This document shows, in pieces, positions 42,903-52,704 of a DNA stretch of 64,000 nucleotides (position 1 is the stretch's first letter; every line of letters starts with the position of its first letter). The position numbers and the translations under genes were made by a program. The stretch is from Mangrovimonas cancribranchiae (lineage in GTDB: Bacteria; Bacteroidota; Bacteroidia; Flavobacteriales; Flavobacteriaceae): contig NZ_CP136925.1 of the NCBI RefSeq assembly GCF_037126245.1, forward strand, positions 2,744,001-2,808,000, in the 5' to 3' direction. The notes below the pieces were generated by a model. That model was not told the origin of the DNA, did no database searches, and was given only the letters and a program-made list of their open reading frames with translations.

Positions 42903-43559
42903 TTAAATTACTTTTACAAATAGGTTGTTTGATACGGATTTAGAGATGCTTTTGGTCTCTTTGTTTATTAAAATAGTCATAGATTCGTCAAAATCTTCTT
43001 TGGAAACGACCTTAAAATGCGTCCCCAAAGCAATGCCATTTTTATCCAGATAGTTTAAAAACTCTTTTGAAGAATCTTTTACACCAACGCATAAACACTC
43101 ATCACTTGGTTTCAAACTTGCCAATAATTCCTTATCGGTTTTCTTAATATGGCCATGCTTATCTGGAATAGGATCGCCGTGTGGATCGTGGGTTGGGAAA
43201 TCTAAAAAAGCATCAAGTTGATTAATGAGTTTTTCCGATTTGATATGCTCCAATTGTTCGGCTACTTCGTGAACTTCGTCCCATTTAAAATTCAAGTTTT
43301 CTACTAAAAACACTTCCCACAAACGATGTTTTCTCACTACTGACGCAGCGGTTAGTTGACCTTTTTTAGTTAAAGTAGCTCCTTGATACTTTTTATAATT
43401 AACCAAGCTTTTTTCAGCCAGTTTTTTAATCATATCGGTAACAGACGAGGCTTTAGTTTGCATCTGCTCTGCAATAGCATTAGTGCTTACCGAATTGTTA
43501 CCAAATTTCCCTAAATGATAAATGGCTTTTAAATAATTCTCTTCAGATAAGGTTAACAT
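42903..43559 (-). CDS. DtxR/MntR-family metal-dependent repressor
   Basis: The 218-residue protein has an N-terminal winged helix (SVSTNAIAEQMQTKASSVTDMIKK as recognition region), a metal-binding dimer domain (EVFLVENLNFKWDEVHEVAEQLEHI, with HDPHGDPIP downstream) and a C-terminal FeoA-like SH3 domain. It controls metal uptake genes in response to iron or manganese. The gene is divergent from a TonB receptor and shares the 103-bp region with a dyad. It probably controls itself, the ZIP gene and the receptor. Confidence 0.9.
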   Translation of the reverse strand: MLTLSEENYLKAIYHLGKFGNNSVSTNAIAEQMQTKASSVTDMIKKLAEKSLVNYKKYQGATLTKKGQLTAASVVRKHRLWEVFLVENLNFKWDEVHEVAEQLEHIKSEKLINQLDAFLDFPTHDPHGDPIPDKHGHIKKTDKELLASLKPSDECLCVGVKDSSKEFLNYLDKNGIALGTHFKVVSKEDFDESMTILINKETKSISKSVSNNLFVKVI

Positions 43560-43576
43560 TCAAAAATTAGTTTACG

Positions 43577-43641
43577 CAAATATACAATTTACTTTTTAAT
43601 AAATATATTTTTAGTCTTATCTAAATTTAATTTTATATTTG
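43577..43641. promoter_or_regulatory. Divergent promoters and dyad between DtxR-like and TonB receptor genes
   Basis: Two TATATTTG -7 elements are present: plus strand at 43634-43641 for the receptor and minus strand (CAAATATA at 43577-43584) for the regulator. Between them TTTAG-TCTTAT-CTAAA (43610-43625) is a 16-bp dyad. It overlaps the expected -33 region of the receptor gene and could be a DtxR-family operator. Confidence 0.6.
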
Positions 43642-43662
43642 CATAAATATAAACTTTAAAGA

Positions 43663-45921
43663 ATGTATTCATTTATATATTTCCTAATACCAATTATTTT
43701 ATTTCCAGTTAGTGTAATGTCGCAAAGCTTTACTATACATGGGAAAGTCACTTCACAGGGTAAACCATTATCCTATGTTAATGTATATGTAAAAGGCACT
43801 ACCAAAGGCGCTGTAACAAACGATAATGGTCGTTTTAAAATTTCGAATATCTCTCCAGGTGAATATACCATTATAGCGTCGTTTACAGGGTTTAAAACAG
43901 AAACAAAACACATCGTCATAACCAGCCAAAACCTAAACATAAACTTCAATTTAAAAATAACCGAAAGCCTAGATGAAGTCGTAGTTACTGGCACGCTAAA
44001 ACCTGTTAATCGTCTGGAAAGCCCTGTTCCCGTTGAAGTTTATTCGCCAACATTCTTGAAGAAAAACCCAACGCCAAATATTTTTGAAGCCTTACAAAAC
44101 GTAAATGGTGTTAGACCACAACTTAATTGCAACGTGTGTAATACGGGTGATATTCACATCAATGGATTAGAAGGACCGTATACCTTAGTCTTAATTGACG
44201 GAATGCCCATTGTTAGTGGCTTGTCTACTGTTTACGGACTTTCAGGGATTCCAAATTCGTTAATTGAACAAGTTGAAGTGGTAAAAGGCCCCGCGTCGTC
44301 TTTATATGGTAGTGAAGCTGTTGGTGGATTGATTAACATCATCACCAAACGTCCTGAACATGCTTCAAAGTTTTCGGCTGATGGCTTTGTTACAGGTTGG
44401 GGAGAAGCTAATTTGGATCTAGGCTACAAAGCCCAAATTGGGAAAAAAACAACAATGTTATTAGGTACCAATTATTACAACTATTCCAACCCCATAGACA
44501 ACAACAACGATAACTTTACCGATGTCACGCTGCAAGATCGAGTTTCCATCTTTCAAAAATGGGATTTTAAACGTCGTGAAAACCGTAAGTTTTCTCTAGC
44601 TGGACGGTATTTTTACGAAGATCGTTGGGGTGGCGAAATGCAATGGAATACAAATTATCGCGGTGGAAACGAGGTATATGGTGAAAGTATTTACACCTCG
44701 CGATTTGAGTTTATTGGCAACTACCAACTACCATTAAAAGAGACCATTAATTTTCAGTTTTCATATTCCGATCACGACCAAAACTCGGTGTATGGCGATA
44801 TGCCCTATTTAGCACAACAACGCATAGGGTTTGGACAATTGGTTTGGGACAAACCACTTAAAAATCACGATTTACTCGTTGGTGCTGCGGCACGTTATAA
44901 CTATTACAACGACAACACCACTGCAACCCCAAAAGCAGATGAAGTCACTATTCCATCTCTATTTGTTCAAGATGAAATAAGCCTAACAACCAAACAAAAA
45001 TTATTATTGGGTGCGCGATACGATTATGACAAACGTCACGGCTCTATTTTCACCCCTCGAATTGCCTATCGTTATAAACCTACTAAAGATGATATTTTTA
45101 GAGTAAATGCTGGAACAGGGTTTCGAGTGGTTAATCTTTTCACCGAAGAACACGCTGCTTTAACAGGGGCAAGAGATGTGGTGATAGAAGAAACTCTAAA
45201 ACCAGAAAAATCATACAATATAAACATTAATTACCTTAAAAAACTCTATACAAAAAGTGGTATGATGTTCACTTTTGATGCCTCGGTTTGGTACACGCAT
45301 TTCACCAATGCCATTTTACCTGATTATGATACCGATCCCAATAAAATTATTTATAACAATTTAGATGGTTATGCTACTTCCAAAGGTGCAAGTTTAAATA
45401 TAGATGCCGTATTTGGAAGTGGTATAAAAGCCCTTCTGGGAGTCACCTATCAAGACGTATCGCAAACCGAAAATAATGTAACCATAGATCAAATTTTAAC
45501 CGAAAAATTCTCTGGAACTTGGGCATTATCCTACAAACATTACAAAACCAATTTAACTTTGGATTATACAGGAAACATTTACGGCCCAATGCGATTGCCA
45601 ACCCTAGGCGAATTAGACCCAAGAAGCGATATCTCGCCAACATGGAGCATTCAAAACATACAACTCACTTTTGATGGTTTAAACAATCTTGAATTTTACG
45701 CTGGTGTAAAAAACCTCTTAAACTGGACGCCAAATAAAGGTGAGCCATTTATAATTGCTCGTGCTCACGATCCGTTTGATGAACAAGTGCAATATAATAG
45801 CGATGGTAGTGTTATGGCAACACCAGAAAACCCTTATGCGTTAACATTCGACCCGTCGTATGTATATGCACCAAATCAAGGACGACGCTTGTTTTTTGGA
45901 ATACGATTTAATTTGAATTAA
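43663..45921 (+). CDS. TonB-dependent receptor with carboxypeptidase-like domain
   Basis: The 752-residue protein has a signal peptide (about 1-20), a carboxypeptidase-regulatory-like N-terminal domain ([22 protein letters not shown]), a plug domain with [18 protein letters not shown] and a 22-strand beta-barrel, ending with Phe-Asn-Leu-Asn ([11 protein letters not shown]). It is probably an outer-membrane uptake receptor for a metal chelate (siderophore, heme or similar). It is divergent from a metal regulator gene. The ligand is unknown. Its stop overlaps that of the convergent DnaJ-like gene by 4 bp. Confidence 0.9.
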   Translation: MYSFIYFLIPIILFPVSVMSQSFTIHGKVTSQGKPLSYVNVYVKGTTKGAVTNDNGRFKISNISPGEYTIIASFTGFKTETKHIVITSQNLNINFNLKITESLDEVVVTGTLKPVNRLESPVPVEVYSPTFLKKNPTPNIFEALQNVNGVRPQLNCNVCNTGDIHINGLEGPYTLVLIDGMPIVSGLSTVYGLSGIPNSLIEQVEVVKGPASSLYGSEAVGGLINIITKRPEHASKFSADGFVTGWGEANLDLGYKAQIGKKTTMLLGTNYYNYSNPIDNNNDNFTDVTLQDRVSIFQKWDFKRRENRKFSLAGRYFYEDRWGGEMQWNTNYRGGNEVYGESIYTSRFEFIGNYQLPLKETINFQFSYSDHDQNSVYGDMPYLAQQRIGFGQLVWDKPLKNHDLLVGAAARYNYYNDNTTATPKADEVTIPSLFVQDEISLTTKQKLLLGARYDYDKRHGSIFTPRIAYRYKPTKDDIFRVNAGTGFRVVNLFTEEHAALTGARDVVIEETLKPEKSYNININYLKKLYTKSGMMFTFDASVWYTHFTNAILPDYDTDPNKIIYNNLDGYATSKGASLNIDAVFGSGIKALLGVTYQDVSQTENNVTIDQILTEKFSGTWALSYKHYKTNLTLDYTGNIYGPMRLPTLGELDPRSDISPTWSIQNIQLTFDGLNNLEFYAGVKNLLNWTPNKGEPFIIARAHDPFDEQVQYNSDGSVMATPENPYALTFDPSYVYAPNQGRRLFFGIRFNLN

Positions 45922-46649
45922 AAACCACGCTCTTTCTGTAGTTGTTCGTAAGCTTCTTGTACCTGACGGAATTTTTCCTTAGCCCCTTCTTGATGTTCTT
46001 TCCCAAGGTGAATTACCTTGTCTGGATGATATTTCTTAGCCATCTTTCTGTAAGCTTTTTTAATCTCATCAACAGAAGCTGATTTATCAATTTCAAGAAT
46101 TTTATAGGCATTATCACTACTGCTGTAAAACATCGCTTTAATGCTTTCAAAATCCCTATGACTAATTCCCAAATATCCTGAAATGGTTTGAATTTGTTTC
46201 ACCTCAGCATCGCTAACGTGTCCATCGGCTTTGGCAATCCCAAATAAAAAATGAAGCAATTGCAAACGCGATGGATGATCCATCATTTGCCGAATCTGCA
46301 TACACACTTGTCTCGCCGAAATATCTTGCTTATTAATACTTTTAAACAACTTAAACGCATGATTGGCACGGTCTTTACCATACATACCGGCAAATTGTTG
46401 GCGCACATAATCCAACTCACGCTGGTCTGGTTTGCCATCAGCTTTTATAACGATCGATGCCAAAACCAAAAGACTCACCTCAAAATCGCCCGACTGTGTT
46501 CTTCTGGTTTGATATTGTCTTTTAAACGTTTTTGCTTCACTGCTAGACATACCATCAATTACACCACCTAAGGCCATACCAACAATGGCACCAATAGGAC
46601 CACCAAATGCCCAACCTAGTGCAGCACCAATCCATTTTGTAAAACTCAT
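45918..46649 (-). CDS. TerB-DnaJ domain protein (DjlA-like)
   Basis: The 243-residue protein has a Gly-rich hydrophobic N-terminal segment (residues 8-32: [17 protein letters not shown]...), a TerB-like domain (about 55-165), and a C-terminal J domain with MAKKYHPDK as the HPD motif. This is the layout of DjlA-like co-chaperones attached to the inner membrane. It would stimulate a DnaK-type Hsp70. The gene is monocistronic. Its 5' side faces the bacilliredoxin gene. Confidence 0.9.
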   Translation of the reverse strand: MSFTKWIGAALGWAFGGPIGAIVGMALGGVIDGMSSSEAKTFKRQYQTRRTQSGDFEVSLLVLASIVIKADGKPDQRELDYVRQQFAGMYGKDRANHAFKLFKSINKQDISARQVCMQIRQMMDHPSRLQLLHFLFGIAKADGHVSDAEVKQIQTISGYLGISHRDFESIKAMFYSSSDNAYKILEIDKSASVDEIKKAYRKMAKKYHPDKVIHLGKEHQEGAKEKFRQVQEAYEQLQKERGF

Positions 46650-46723
46650 TAACTATCGATTTTATTTATGGGTAAATATACTATTTGTTTGTAGAACAGA
46701 TATGGAGTTTGTTACACAATTGG

Positions 46724-46731
46724 TATCTTTG
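46724..46731 (+). promoter_or_regulatory. -7 element of bacilliredoxin gene
   Basis: TATCTTTG matches TAnnTTTG and lies 34 bp upstream of ATG 46766; a TTTG is 12 bp further upstream, shorter than the usual spacing. Confidence 0.45.
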
Positions 46732-46765
46732 CACAAACAAATAAAAATTCTAAAACACATAATAT

Positions 46766-47176
46766 ATGTATCCAGCAGAATTAGTAAAACCAATGCGCGA
46801 AGACTTAACTCAGGTTGGTTTTGAAGAATTGCACACCGTAGAAGCTGTAGATGCCGCCATAGCCAAAGAAGGAACAACTTTAGTAGTTGTAAACTCGGTT
46901 TGTGGTTGCGCCGCAGCCAATGCTAGACCAGGGGCTAAAATGAGCTTAAACAATGCTAAAAAACCAGATCATTTAGTGACGGTTTTTGCTGGTGTTGATA
47001 AAGATGCCACCGATAAAGCAAGAGCTTATATGATACCTTTTCCTCCAAGTTCGCCAAGTATGGCCTTATTTAAAGATGGAGAATTGGTTCATATGTTAGA
47101 GCGTCATCATATTGAAGGTCGCCCAGCTGAAATGATTGCTGAAAACCTTGTTGATGCCTATAACGATCATTGTTAA
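46766..47176 (+). CDS. BrxA/BrxB-type bacilliredoxin
   Basis: The 136-residue thioredoxin-fold protein has the CGC motif of the YphP/YqiW family (NSVCGCAAANARPGA near residues 48-62). Such proteins remove bacillithiol-type mixed disulfides and isomerise disulfides. Its presence suggests the organism uses a low-molecular-weight thiol such as bacillithiol, which is inference. The gene stands alone between the DnaJ-like gene and plsC. Confidence 0.92.
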   Translation: MYPAELVKPMREDLTQVGFEELHTVEAVDAAIAKEGTTLVVVNSVCGCAAANARPGAKMSLNNAKKPDHLVTVFAGVDKDATDKARAYMIPFPPSSPSMALFKDGELVHMLERHHIEGRPAEMIAENLVDAYNDHC

Positions 47177-47196
47177 GACAACACAAATAACATTTT

Positions 47197-47227
47197 AAAA
47201 CCACGGCAATTGTGTCGTGGTTTTTTT
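47197..47227 (+). terminator. Terminator of bacilliredoxin gene
   Basis: AAAACCACG (47197-47205) and CGTGGTTTT (47216-47224) pair perfectly around a 10-base loop and are followed by further T. The hairpin lies 20 bp after the bacilliredoxin stop. Confidence 0.9.
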
Positions 47228-47254
47228 GTGCGTTCTTTTTAATATTTTTGTGCT

Positions 47255-47989
47255 ATGATAAAGTTACTCTCATATCCATTAACCATTTTATTTTTTATTT
47301 GCTTTGGGTTAACACTACTTATTTTTCACCCCATACAATGGATATGCTTGAATATTTTCGGCTATCAAGCGCATAAAAAAAGTGTTGATTGGTTACAATT
47401 TTTCTTAATGCGAAGCACCAATGTTTTAGGTACGAGATATTCGTTTGAAAACACTTATGCCATTAATACGAACCTACCTGTTATTATTGTCGCCAATCAC
47501 CAAAGTATGTACGACATTCCTCCTATTATTTGGTATCTGCGAAAACACCATCCCAAATTTATTAGCAAAAAAGAATTAGGAAAAGGAATTCCTAGTGTCT
47601 CATTCAATCTAAAGTATGGCGGCTCAGCTTTAATCGATAGAAAAAAACCTAAAGAAGCTATTCAAGTCATTAAAGATTTTGCAGAATACATTAAAAGCAA
47701 TAACCGTGCGGCGACCATCTTCCCAGAAGGCACACGAAGCAGAACGGGCCAACCAAAACCATTTCAGAAAAAAGGTTTGATTACCCTGTTTGAAGGTATC
47801 CCAAATGCTACAGTTGTTCCCATTACCATTAATAATTCCTGGAAAATGTTACGCTATGGAAAATTCCCTATGGGATTAGGAGCACATTTAAAGTTTAAAG
47901 TCCATCATCCCGTAAAAGTGAGCGATTTTGATTATGATACGCTTATAAAGCACTTAGAAAAAGAAATTACTAAAGACGTGATTGTATGA
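47255..47989 (+). CDS. plsC: 1-acyl-sn-glycerol-3-phosphate acyltransferase
   Basis: The 244-residue enzyme has an N-terminal membrane helix and the PlsC motifs: NHQSMYD (HX4D) near residue 79 and FPEGTRSRTG near 164. It makes phosphatidic acid from lysophosphatidic acid at the membrane. It overlaps the following HD-domain gene by 4 bp. A -7 element TATTTTTG (47243-47250) is only 4 bp before the ATG. Confidence 0.93.
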   Translation: MIKLLSYPLTILFFICFGLTLLIFHPIQWICLNIFGYQAHKKSVDWLQFFLMRSTNVLGTRYSFENTYAINTNLPVIIVANHQSMYDIPPIIWYLRKHHPKFISKKELGKGIPSVSFNLKYGGSALIDRKKPKEAIQVIKDFAEYIKSNNRAATIFPEGTRSRTGQPKPFQKKGLITLFEGIPNATVVPITINNSWKMLRYGKFPMGLGAHLKFKVHHPVKVSDFDYDTLIKHLEKEITKDVIV

Positions 47990-48639
47990 CACAAACCGAA
48001 ATCATCGATAAAACAAAAACCTTTGTAAAGCAACAACTTGAAAATGCCGAAGGCGGCCATGATTGGTTTCATACGCAACGCGTTTTAAACACTAGTTTAC
48101 TTATCGCTAAAAATGAAAATGTAGATGACTTTGTGGTGTCTTTAGGTGCCTTACTACACGATATTGCAGACAGCAAGTTTCACGATGGCGACGAAAATGT
48201 TGGCCCTAGAATAGCCCGTGAATTTTTATTCAAATTGGATGTAGATTTAGATGTTATCGATCACGTGGTGAACATCATTAAAAACATTTCTTATAAAGGT
48301 GGTAATTTTGAACAAAACTTTACCTCGCAAGAATTAGACATCATTCAAGATGCCGACAGATTGGATGCCATCGGCGCTGTTGGTATTGCAAGGTGTTTTA
48401 ATTATGGTGGATTTAAAAACCGAAAACTTTACGATCCAGATATTGCACCGAACCTTAATATGAACAAAGAGGAATACAAAGCTTCAACAGCACCAACCAT
48501 AAATCATTTTTACGAAAAACTACTACTTTTAAAAGACCGTATGAACACCAAAACGGGAAAGCAATTGGCCGAGCAACGCCATCAATTTATGGAAACCTAT
48601 CTAGAGCAATTTTATGCCGAATGGCGTGGCGAACGGTAG
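47986..48639 (+). CDS. HD-domain phosphohydrolase
   Basis: The 217-residue protein belongs to the HD superfamily: HDWFHTQRV near residue 25, then LGALLHDIADSKFHDGD with the metal-binding His-Asp, and a third His/Asp in IIQDADRLDA. It probably hydrolyses nucleotides or phosphate esters. It overlaps plsC by 4 bp, and its stop abuts the stop of the convergent radical SAM gene. The physiological substrate is unknown. Confidence 0.9.
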   Translation: MTQTEIIDKTKTFVKQQLENAEGGHDWFHTQRVLNTSLLIAKNENVDDFVVSLGALLHDIADSKFHDGDENVGPRIAREFLFKLDVDLDVIDHVVNIIKNISYKGGNFEQNFTSQELDIIQDADRLDAIGAVGIARCFNYGGFKNRKLYDPDIAPNLNMNKEEYKASTAPTINHFYEKLLLLKDRMNTKTGKQLAEQRHQFMETYLEQFYAEWRGER

Positions 48640-49725
48640 TTAAAACAATGTCAATTGACCATCCTTATACTGCTCGTGAAGCTGAGTATTTAATCTGGGT
48701 ATCATTTTGTCTTTAAAGTATTTTTGTTTTGCCAATTGTATCAGCATATTTATTTGTTCGGCAATTTTACCTTCTCCTCGCATTCTAGTACCATAACGGC
48801 TATCGTTAAGTGTTCCGCCGTGGCAACTTTCAATTTGATGTAAAACTTTTTCAGCTCTGTCTGGCATTGTTTTTTTAATCCAATCGGAAAAAATCTCGCC
48901 AATGGCACCATTCAACCGTACAATCGTATACCCAATACTTAAGGCGCCAGCTTCTGAAACTGCTTTCGCCATTGGTAATATTTCGTGACTATTAATGGAT
49001 GGAATGATAGGCGCCAACATCACATTGACAGGAATACCATTTTCTGAAAGTGTTTTTACGGTTTCCAAACGTTTTTTAATCGTGGCCGTTCTGGGCTCCA
49101 ACACACGTCTAGTATCTTCAGATAAAGATGTGATGGAAACATTAACAGCCACCAAACCGTCTTTATGTAATGCTTTCAAAAGATCCAAATCACGCAATAT
49201 CAAAGCATTTTTTGTAATAATAGCTACGGGATGCTTGTATTTTAAAAATACCTCTAAACATTGTCTTGTAAGTTGAAAGATTTTCTCTGCCGGTTGGTAG
49301 CAATCGGTATTACCAGACATAACAATAGTTTGGGCTTGCCAGCTTTTCTTTCTAAGAAGAGCTTCTAGTAACTTTGGTGCATTTTTCTTGACCAAAATGC
49401 GACGCTCAAAATCCAATCCAGCACTATAACCCCAATATTCGTGAGAGTTTCGTGCGTAACAATAAATACAACCGTGTTCGCAACCTTGATACATATTCAT
49501 AGAATACGTCATCCCAACATCTGGGCTTTTCACTTTATTGACAATGGTTTTGGGAAAAGTCTCTAAGTATCGTGTTTTATTCTTGTCTGCTTCTTCACCT
49601 TCCTTAGCACAAAACTCCAAAAAATCGTCGCGCACCTCGTGGCTTAACTCAAAGAAATGATTGTGCACATTTTTTTGTGCACCACGACCTTTGATAATGG
49701 TTTTTTGTTGTTCCAAAGAAGACAT
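48640..49725 (-). CDS. PA0069-type radical SAM protein
   Basis: I set the start at ATG 49725; an upstream start would add a hydrophobic stretch not typical for the family. The 361-residue enzyme has the [4Fe-4S] motif GCEHGCIYCYAR (Cys-X3-Cys-X2-Cys) near residue 75. The rest fits a TIM-barrel radical SAM domain (NTDCYQPAE, AIITKNAL). Proteins of this kind are similar to SplB but lack its extra Cys, and the reaction is unknown. Its stop touches the stop of the HD gene. Confidence 0.87.
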   Translation of the reverse strand: MSSLEQQKTIIKGRGAQKNVHNHFFELSHEVRDDFLEFCAKEGEEADKNKTRYLETFPKTIVNKVKSPDVGMTYSMNMYQGCEHGCIYCYARNSHEYWGYSAGLDFERRILVKKNAPKLLEALLRKKSWQAQTIVMSGNTDCYQPAEKIFQLTRQCLEVFLKYKHPVAIITKNALILRDLDLLKALHKDGLVAVNVSITSLSEDTRRVLEPRTATIKKRLETVKTLSENGIPVNVMLAPIIPSINSHEILPMAKAVSEAGALSIGYTIVRLNGAIGEIFSDWIKKTMPDRAEKVLHQIESCHGGTLNDSRYGTRMRGEGKIAEQINMLIQLAKQKYFKDKMIPRLNTQLHEQYKDGQLTLF

Positions 49726-49844
49726 AAAACGAGAATATTTCTTTAAAATTATAAAGAATAACCCACGAAAAATTGTTAAAATGAAACAAGTTTTCAACAA
49801 AAAAGGCAGCCTAAGGCTACCTTATATATTTAAAGACATTAAGA

Positions 49845-50627
49845 CTATTTCCCAGGAAAATCGGCTTTACGTTTTTCTAAAAAAGCCGTGGTACCTTCTT
49901 TGAAATCTTCGGTACCGAAGCAACTCCCAAATTCTTCAACTTCAACATTAAAACCATTCACACCATCTTCGTAATTAGCATTAACCGCTTTAATAGCCGA
50001 ACGAATGGCAACAGAAGAGTTTCGCATAATCTTATTCGCTAGTTTTTCGGCTAGAGGGATTAACTCATCTAAAGTTGCTACGTGGTTTACCAAACCATAA
50101 TTTAGCGCCGTGTTGGCATCAATCATACCAGCTGTCATTACCAATTCCATTGCGCGACCCTTGCCAATAAGCTGTGGCAAACGTTGTGTACCACCATACC
50201 CAGGAATAACACCAAGCGAGGTTTCTGGCAAGCCCATTTTGGCATTGTCACTGGCGATTCTAAAATGTGCCGCCATCGCCAATTCTAATCCGCCACCAAG
50301 CGCAAAACCATTTACGGCTGCAATAACTGGCGTGCCTAAATTGGCCACAAAATCGAATAACAATTCTTGACCTTTGGCTGCTAATTCTTGACCTTGATTC
50401 ACGTTAAAATCGGCAAACTCACTAATGTCTGCTCCCGCTACAAAAGCTTTTTCGCCACTTCCGGTAATAATAATCACTTTGGTATTGGCATCATTTTCGG
50501 CCGCTTCAAAAGCCTCGTGAAGCTCTTGGATGGTTGCTTTGTTTAACGCATTTAATTTTTTTGGTCTATTGATGGTAATAGTTGTAATACCATTATTTTG
50601 TTCTGAAAGAATATTGTTGTAACTCAT
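49845..50627 (-). CDS. Enoyl-CoA hydratase/isomerase family protein
   Basis: The start is ATG 50627 (MSYNNIL...). The 260-residue crotonase has the oxyanion hole segments AFVAGADISEF and ALGGGLELAMA, and catalytic Glu residues in GLPETSLGVIPGYGGTQRL. It matches enoyl-CoA hydratase closely. It would act in fatty acid or short-chain acyl-CoA degradation. It follows a sensor kinase gene after 10 bp, which is not a known functional link. Confidence 0.92.
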   Translation of the reverse strand: MSYNNILSEQNNGITTITINRPKKLNALNKATIQELHEAFEAAENDANTKVIIITGSGEKAFVAGADISEFADFNVNQGQELAAKGQELLFDFVANLGTPVIAAVNGFALGGGLELAMAAHFRIASDNAKMGLPETSLGVIPGYGGTQRLPQLIGKGRAMELVMTAGMIDANTALNYGLVNHVATLDELIPLAEKLANKIMRNSSVAIRSAIKAVNANYEDGVNGFNVEVEEFGSCFGTEDFKEGTTAFLEKRKADFPGK

Positions 50628-50637
50628 TTTTATTGGT

Positions 50638-52095
50638 TTATTCGGTTGGAAAAACGACTTTAAATGTTGTTCCTTTATTTTTTTCTGTGGTAAAGGTAAT
50701 ACTTCCTTGGTAAGTTTCCACAATGTTCTTTACCATAGCCAAACCAAGTCCCATACCACTTGATTTTGTTGTGAATTTGGGTTCGAATATTTTGCCTTTG
50801 TTTTCTTCTAAAATACCTACGCCATTATCAGAAATGGTAATAATAACCTCTTGGTTACCTTCGGAAACATTAACCAAAATGGTCTTGTTGTCTTGCTCAT
50901 CGGGAATGGCTTGCGTGCCATTTTTCACCAAATTTGTAACCACACGGATAAGTTGTGTGCGGTCTAATTTGGCCTCAATAAGTTCGTTTTCTGAAGTAAA
51001 CTGAATGTAGTCTTCGCTAAAGATATCCAATGCTAATTTGGTAATCTCCACCACGTTTAAGGTTTCGTTTTTTTGTGCTGGCATTTTGGCAAAGTTTGAG
51101 AATGCCGAGGCTATCGAACTCATGGTGTCGATTTGCTGGATAAGTGTTTTGCTATATTCGTTTACTTTTTTATCAATATCCGGATCGTTGACATCAAACT
51201 TTCTTTGAAAACTCTGTACACTTAGTCGCATTGGCGTAAGTGGATTTTTAATCTCGTGAGCTACTTGTTTAGCCATTTCGCGCCATGCTTGTTCACGTTC
51301 ACTTGTTGCCAATTTAACGGCACTTTCTTCAAGCTCGTCTATCATACTATTGTAAGCCTTTACCAGGTTTTCAATTTCTTCGCTAGACGATTCAACTTCT
51401 ATTTTTTCGTTGCGTTTTTCAAGACGCGTGGCTTTCATTTTTTCGCTAATAGCTTTTAAAGACTTGGTAATGTATTTGGACAGCCAATAAGCCAAAGTTA
51501 TGGCGAAAAATAACATAAATAAATATGCTAAGGCTAAGCGTTTTAAAAATTCATTAAGCTCGTTAGTAAAAAAGTCATCATCTTCTAAATATGGTAAATT
51601 TAAAATAGCTAGGGGTTTAAATTTTTGATCGGTGATGTATGAATACGAGGATTGAAAAACATGGCCTTCTTCAAAGTTCTTTTCAACATAACGCCGTTCT
51701 GAAGTTTGCGATAAATGATTTAAAATATTGGCATCCAAGCACGTTGTTGCTGTAGTATCTGGTGAAATAGATGCTTTTGAAGAAATAAGAAGTCCGCCAT
51801 CTAAATCGTATAATTTAACCTGAAGGTTGTGAACATCAGCAATTTCGTAGATTTCTTCCTTAAAAATTAAGGGGATTTTTTCGGTGGTAACTTCGTAAGT
51901 AGTTTCACGTATAACAAAATCTATATTACGCTTTATGGCGCGTTCTTTTCTGTTTAGTCGCTCTTGATGATAGTCTTTTGTTTCTTCTCTATATTGATGA
52001 ATTGTTACTACAGCAATTAAAATGGATGCGACAAGCACCAATAAAATCATGGCAATAAAAATTCTAAATCGTAGAGAGAGTTTTTTTAGCTGCAT
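50638..52095 (-). CDS. Sensor histidine kinase (NtrY-like)
   Basis: The 485-residue protein has two membrane segments (about residues 10-30 and 190-210) enclosing an extracytoplasmic sensor of ~150 residues, a HAMP linker, the phospho-acceptor motif HEIKNPLTPMRLSVQ and an ATPase domain with NLVKNGTQAI, DNGVGI and GMGLGLAMVK. The H-box with LTPM is typical of NtrY-like kinases. No response regulator gene lies beside it, so its partner must be elsewhere. Signal unknown. Confidence 0.92.
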   Translation of the reverse strand: MQLKKLSLRFRIFIAMILLVLVASILIAVVTIHQYREETKDYHQERLNRKERAIKRNIDFVIRETTYEVTTEKIPLIFKEEIYEIADVHNLQVKLYDLDGGLLISSKASISPDTTATTCLDANILNHLSQTSERRYVEKNFEEGHVFQSSYSYITDQKFKPLAILNLPYLEDDDFFTNELNEFLKRLALAYLFMLFFAITLAYWLSKYITKSLKAISEKMKATRLEKRNEKIEVESSSEEIENLVKAYNSMIDELEESAVKLATSEREQAWREMAKQVAHEIKNPLTPMRLSVQSFQRKFDVNDPDIDKKVNEYSKTLIQQIDTMSSIASAFSNFAKMPAQKNETLNVVEITKLALDIFSEDYIQFTSENELIEAKLDRTQLIRVVTNLVKNGTQAIPDEQDNKTILVNVSEGNQEVIITISDNGVGILEENKGKIFEPKFTTKSSGMGLGLAMVKNIVETYQGSITFTTEKNKGTTFKVVFPTE

Positions 52096-52142
52096 ACGTT
52101 TATTCAGTTAGCTAAATATAGCAATAATCAAGCCACTTCGTT

Positions 52143-52691
52143 TTATGCATCGGGATTTTTTGACCTAATGTTTTTATAGATTTTAAACCCTAACATTAAT
52201 AATACGCCTAAAACCACAATGCCAACAACGCCAAAAATCCAATTTATAGCATTTTTTAAAATAACTAAAAACACTACGGCAAACAAAATAAATGTGGCAC
52301 CTTCGTTCCACAAGCGCATAAAATTTGATGTTTTTTTCACCTCATCACGCTGTAACTGCTTATAAAATTGATGCGTTTTTAGGTGATATACAACAAGCAA
52401 TACAACGAATAATAATTTAACGTGCATCCATGGTTGTTGGAGCCAAACTGGTTGTAAAATTAATAACCACACAGCAAATATAGTTGCTAAAATAGCCGAT
52501 GGCCACGTAATAATGTTCCATAAACGTTTGGCCATTAGTTTTAGCTGTTTGCCAAGAATGTCTTTCTCTGGCGATGGCTTATGAAAAGCTTCTATTTGGT
52601 ATACAAAAAGTCTTGGAATGTAAAACAGTCCTGCAAACCAAGTCACGACAAAAATTAAATGTAACGCTTTTATATAATTGTAATATTCCAC
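52143..52691 (-). CDS. hemJ: HemJ-type protoporphyrinogen oxidase
   Basis: The 182-residue protein has four to five membrane helices and the HemJ signature at the start: ALHLIFVVTWFAGLFYIPRL near residue 10-28 with the conserved His, and later MHVKLLFVVLLVVYHLK with a conserved Lys. HemJ converts protoporphyrinogen IX to protoporphyrin IX. The gene is close to hemH, so a protoporphyrin step is a good fit. Earlier database names were UPF0093 or CopD-like. Confidence 0.85.
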   Translation of the reverse strand: MEYYNYIKALHLIFVVTWFAGLFYIPRLFVYQIEAFHKPSPEKDILGKQLKLMAKRLWNIITWPSAILATIFAVWLLILQPVWLQQPWMHVKLLFVVLLVVYHLKTHQFYKQLQRDEVKKTSNFMRLWNEGATFILFAVVFLVILKNAINWIFGVVGIVVLGVLLMLGFKIYKNIRSKNPDA

Positions 52692-52704
52692 AAGCTAAAG
52701 GTAA

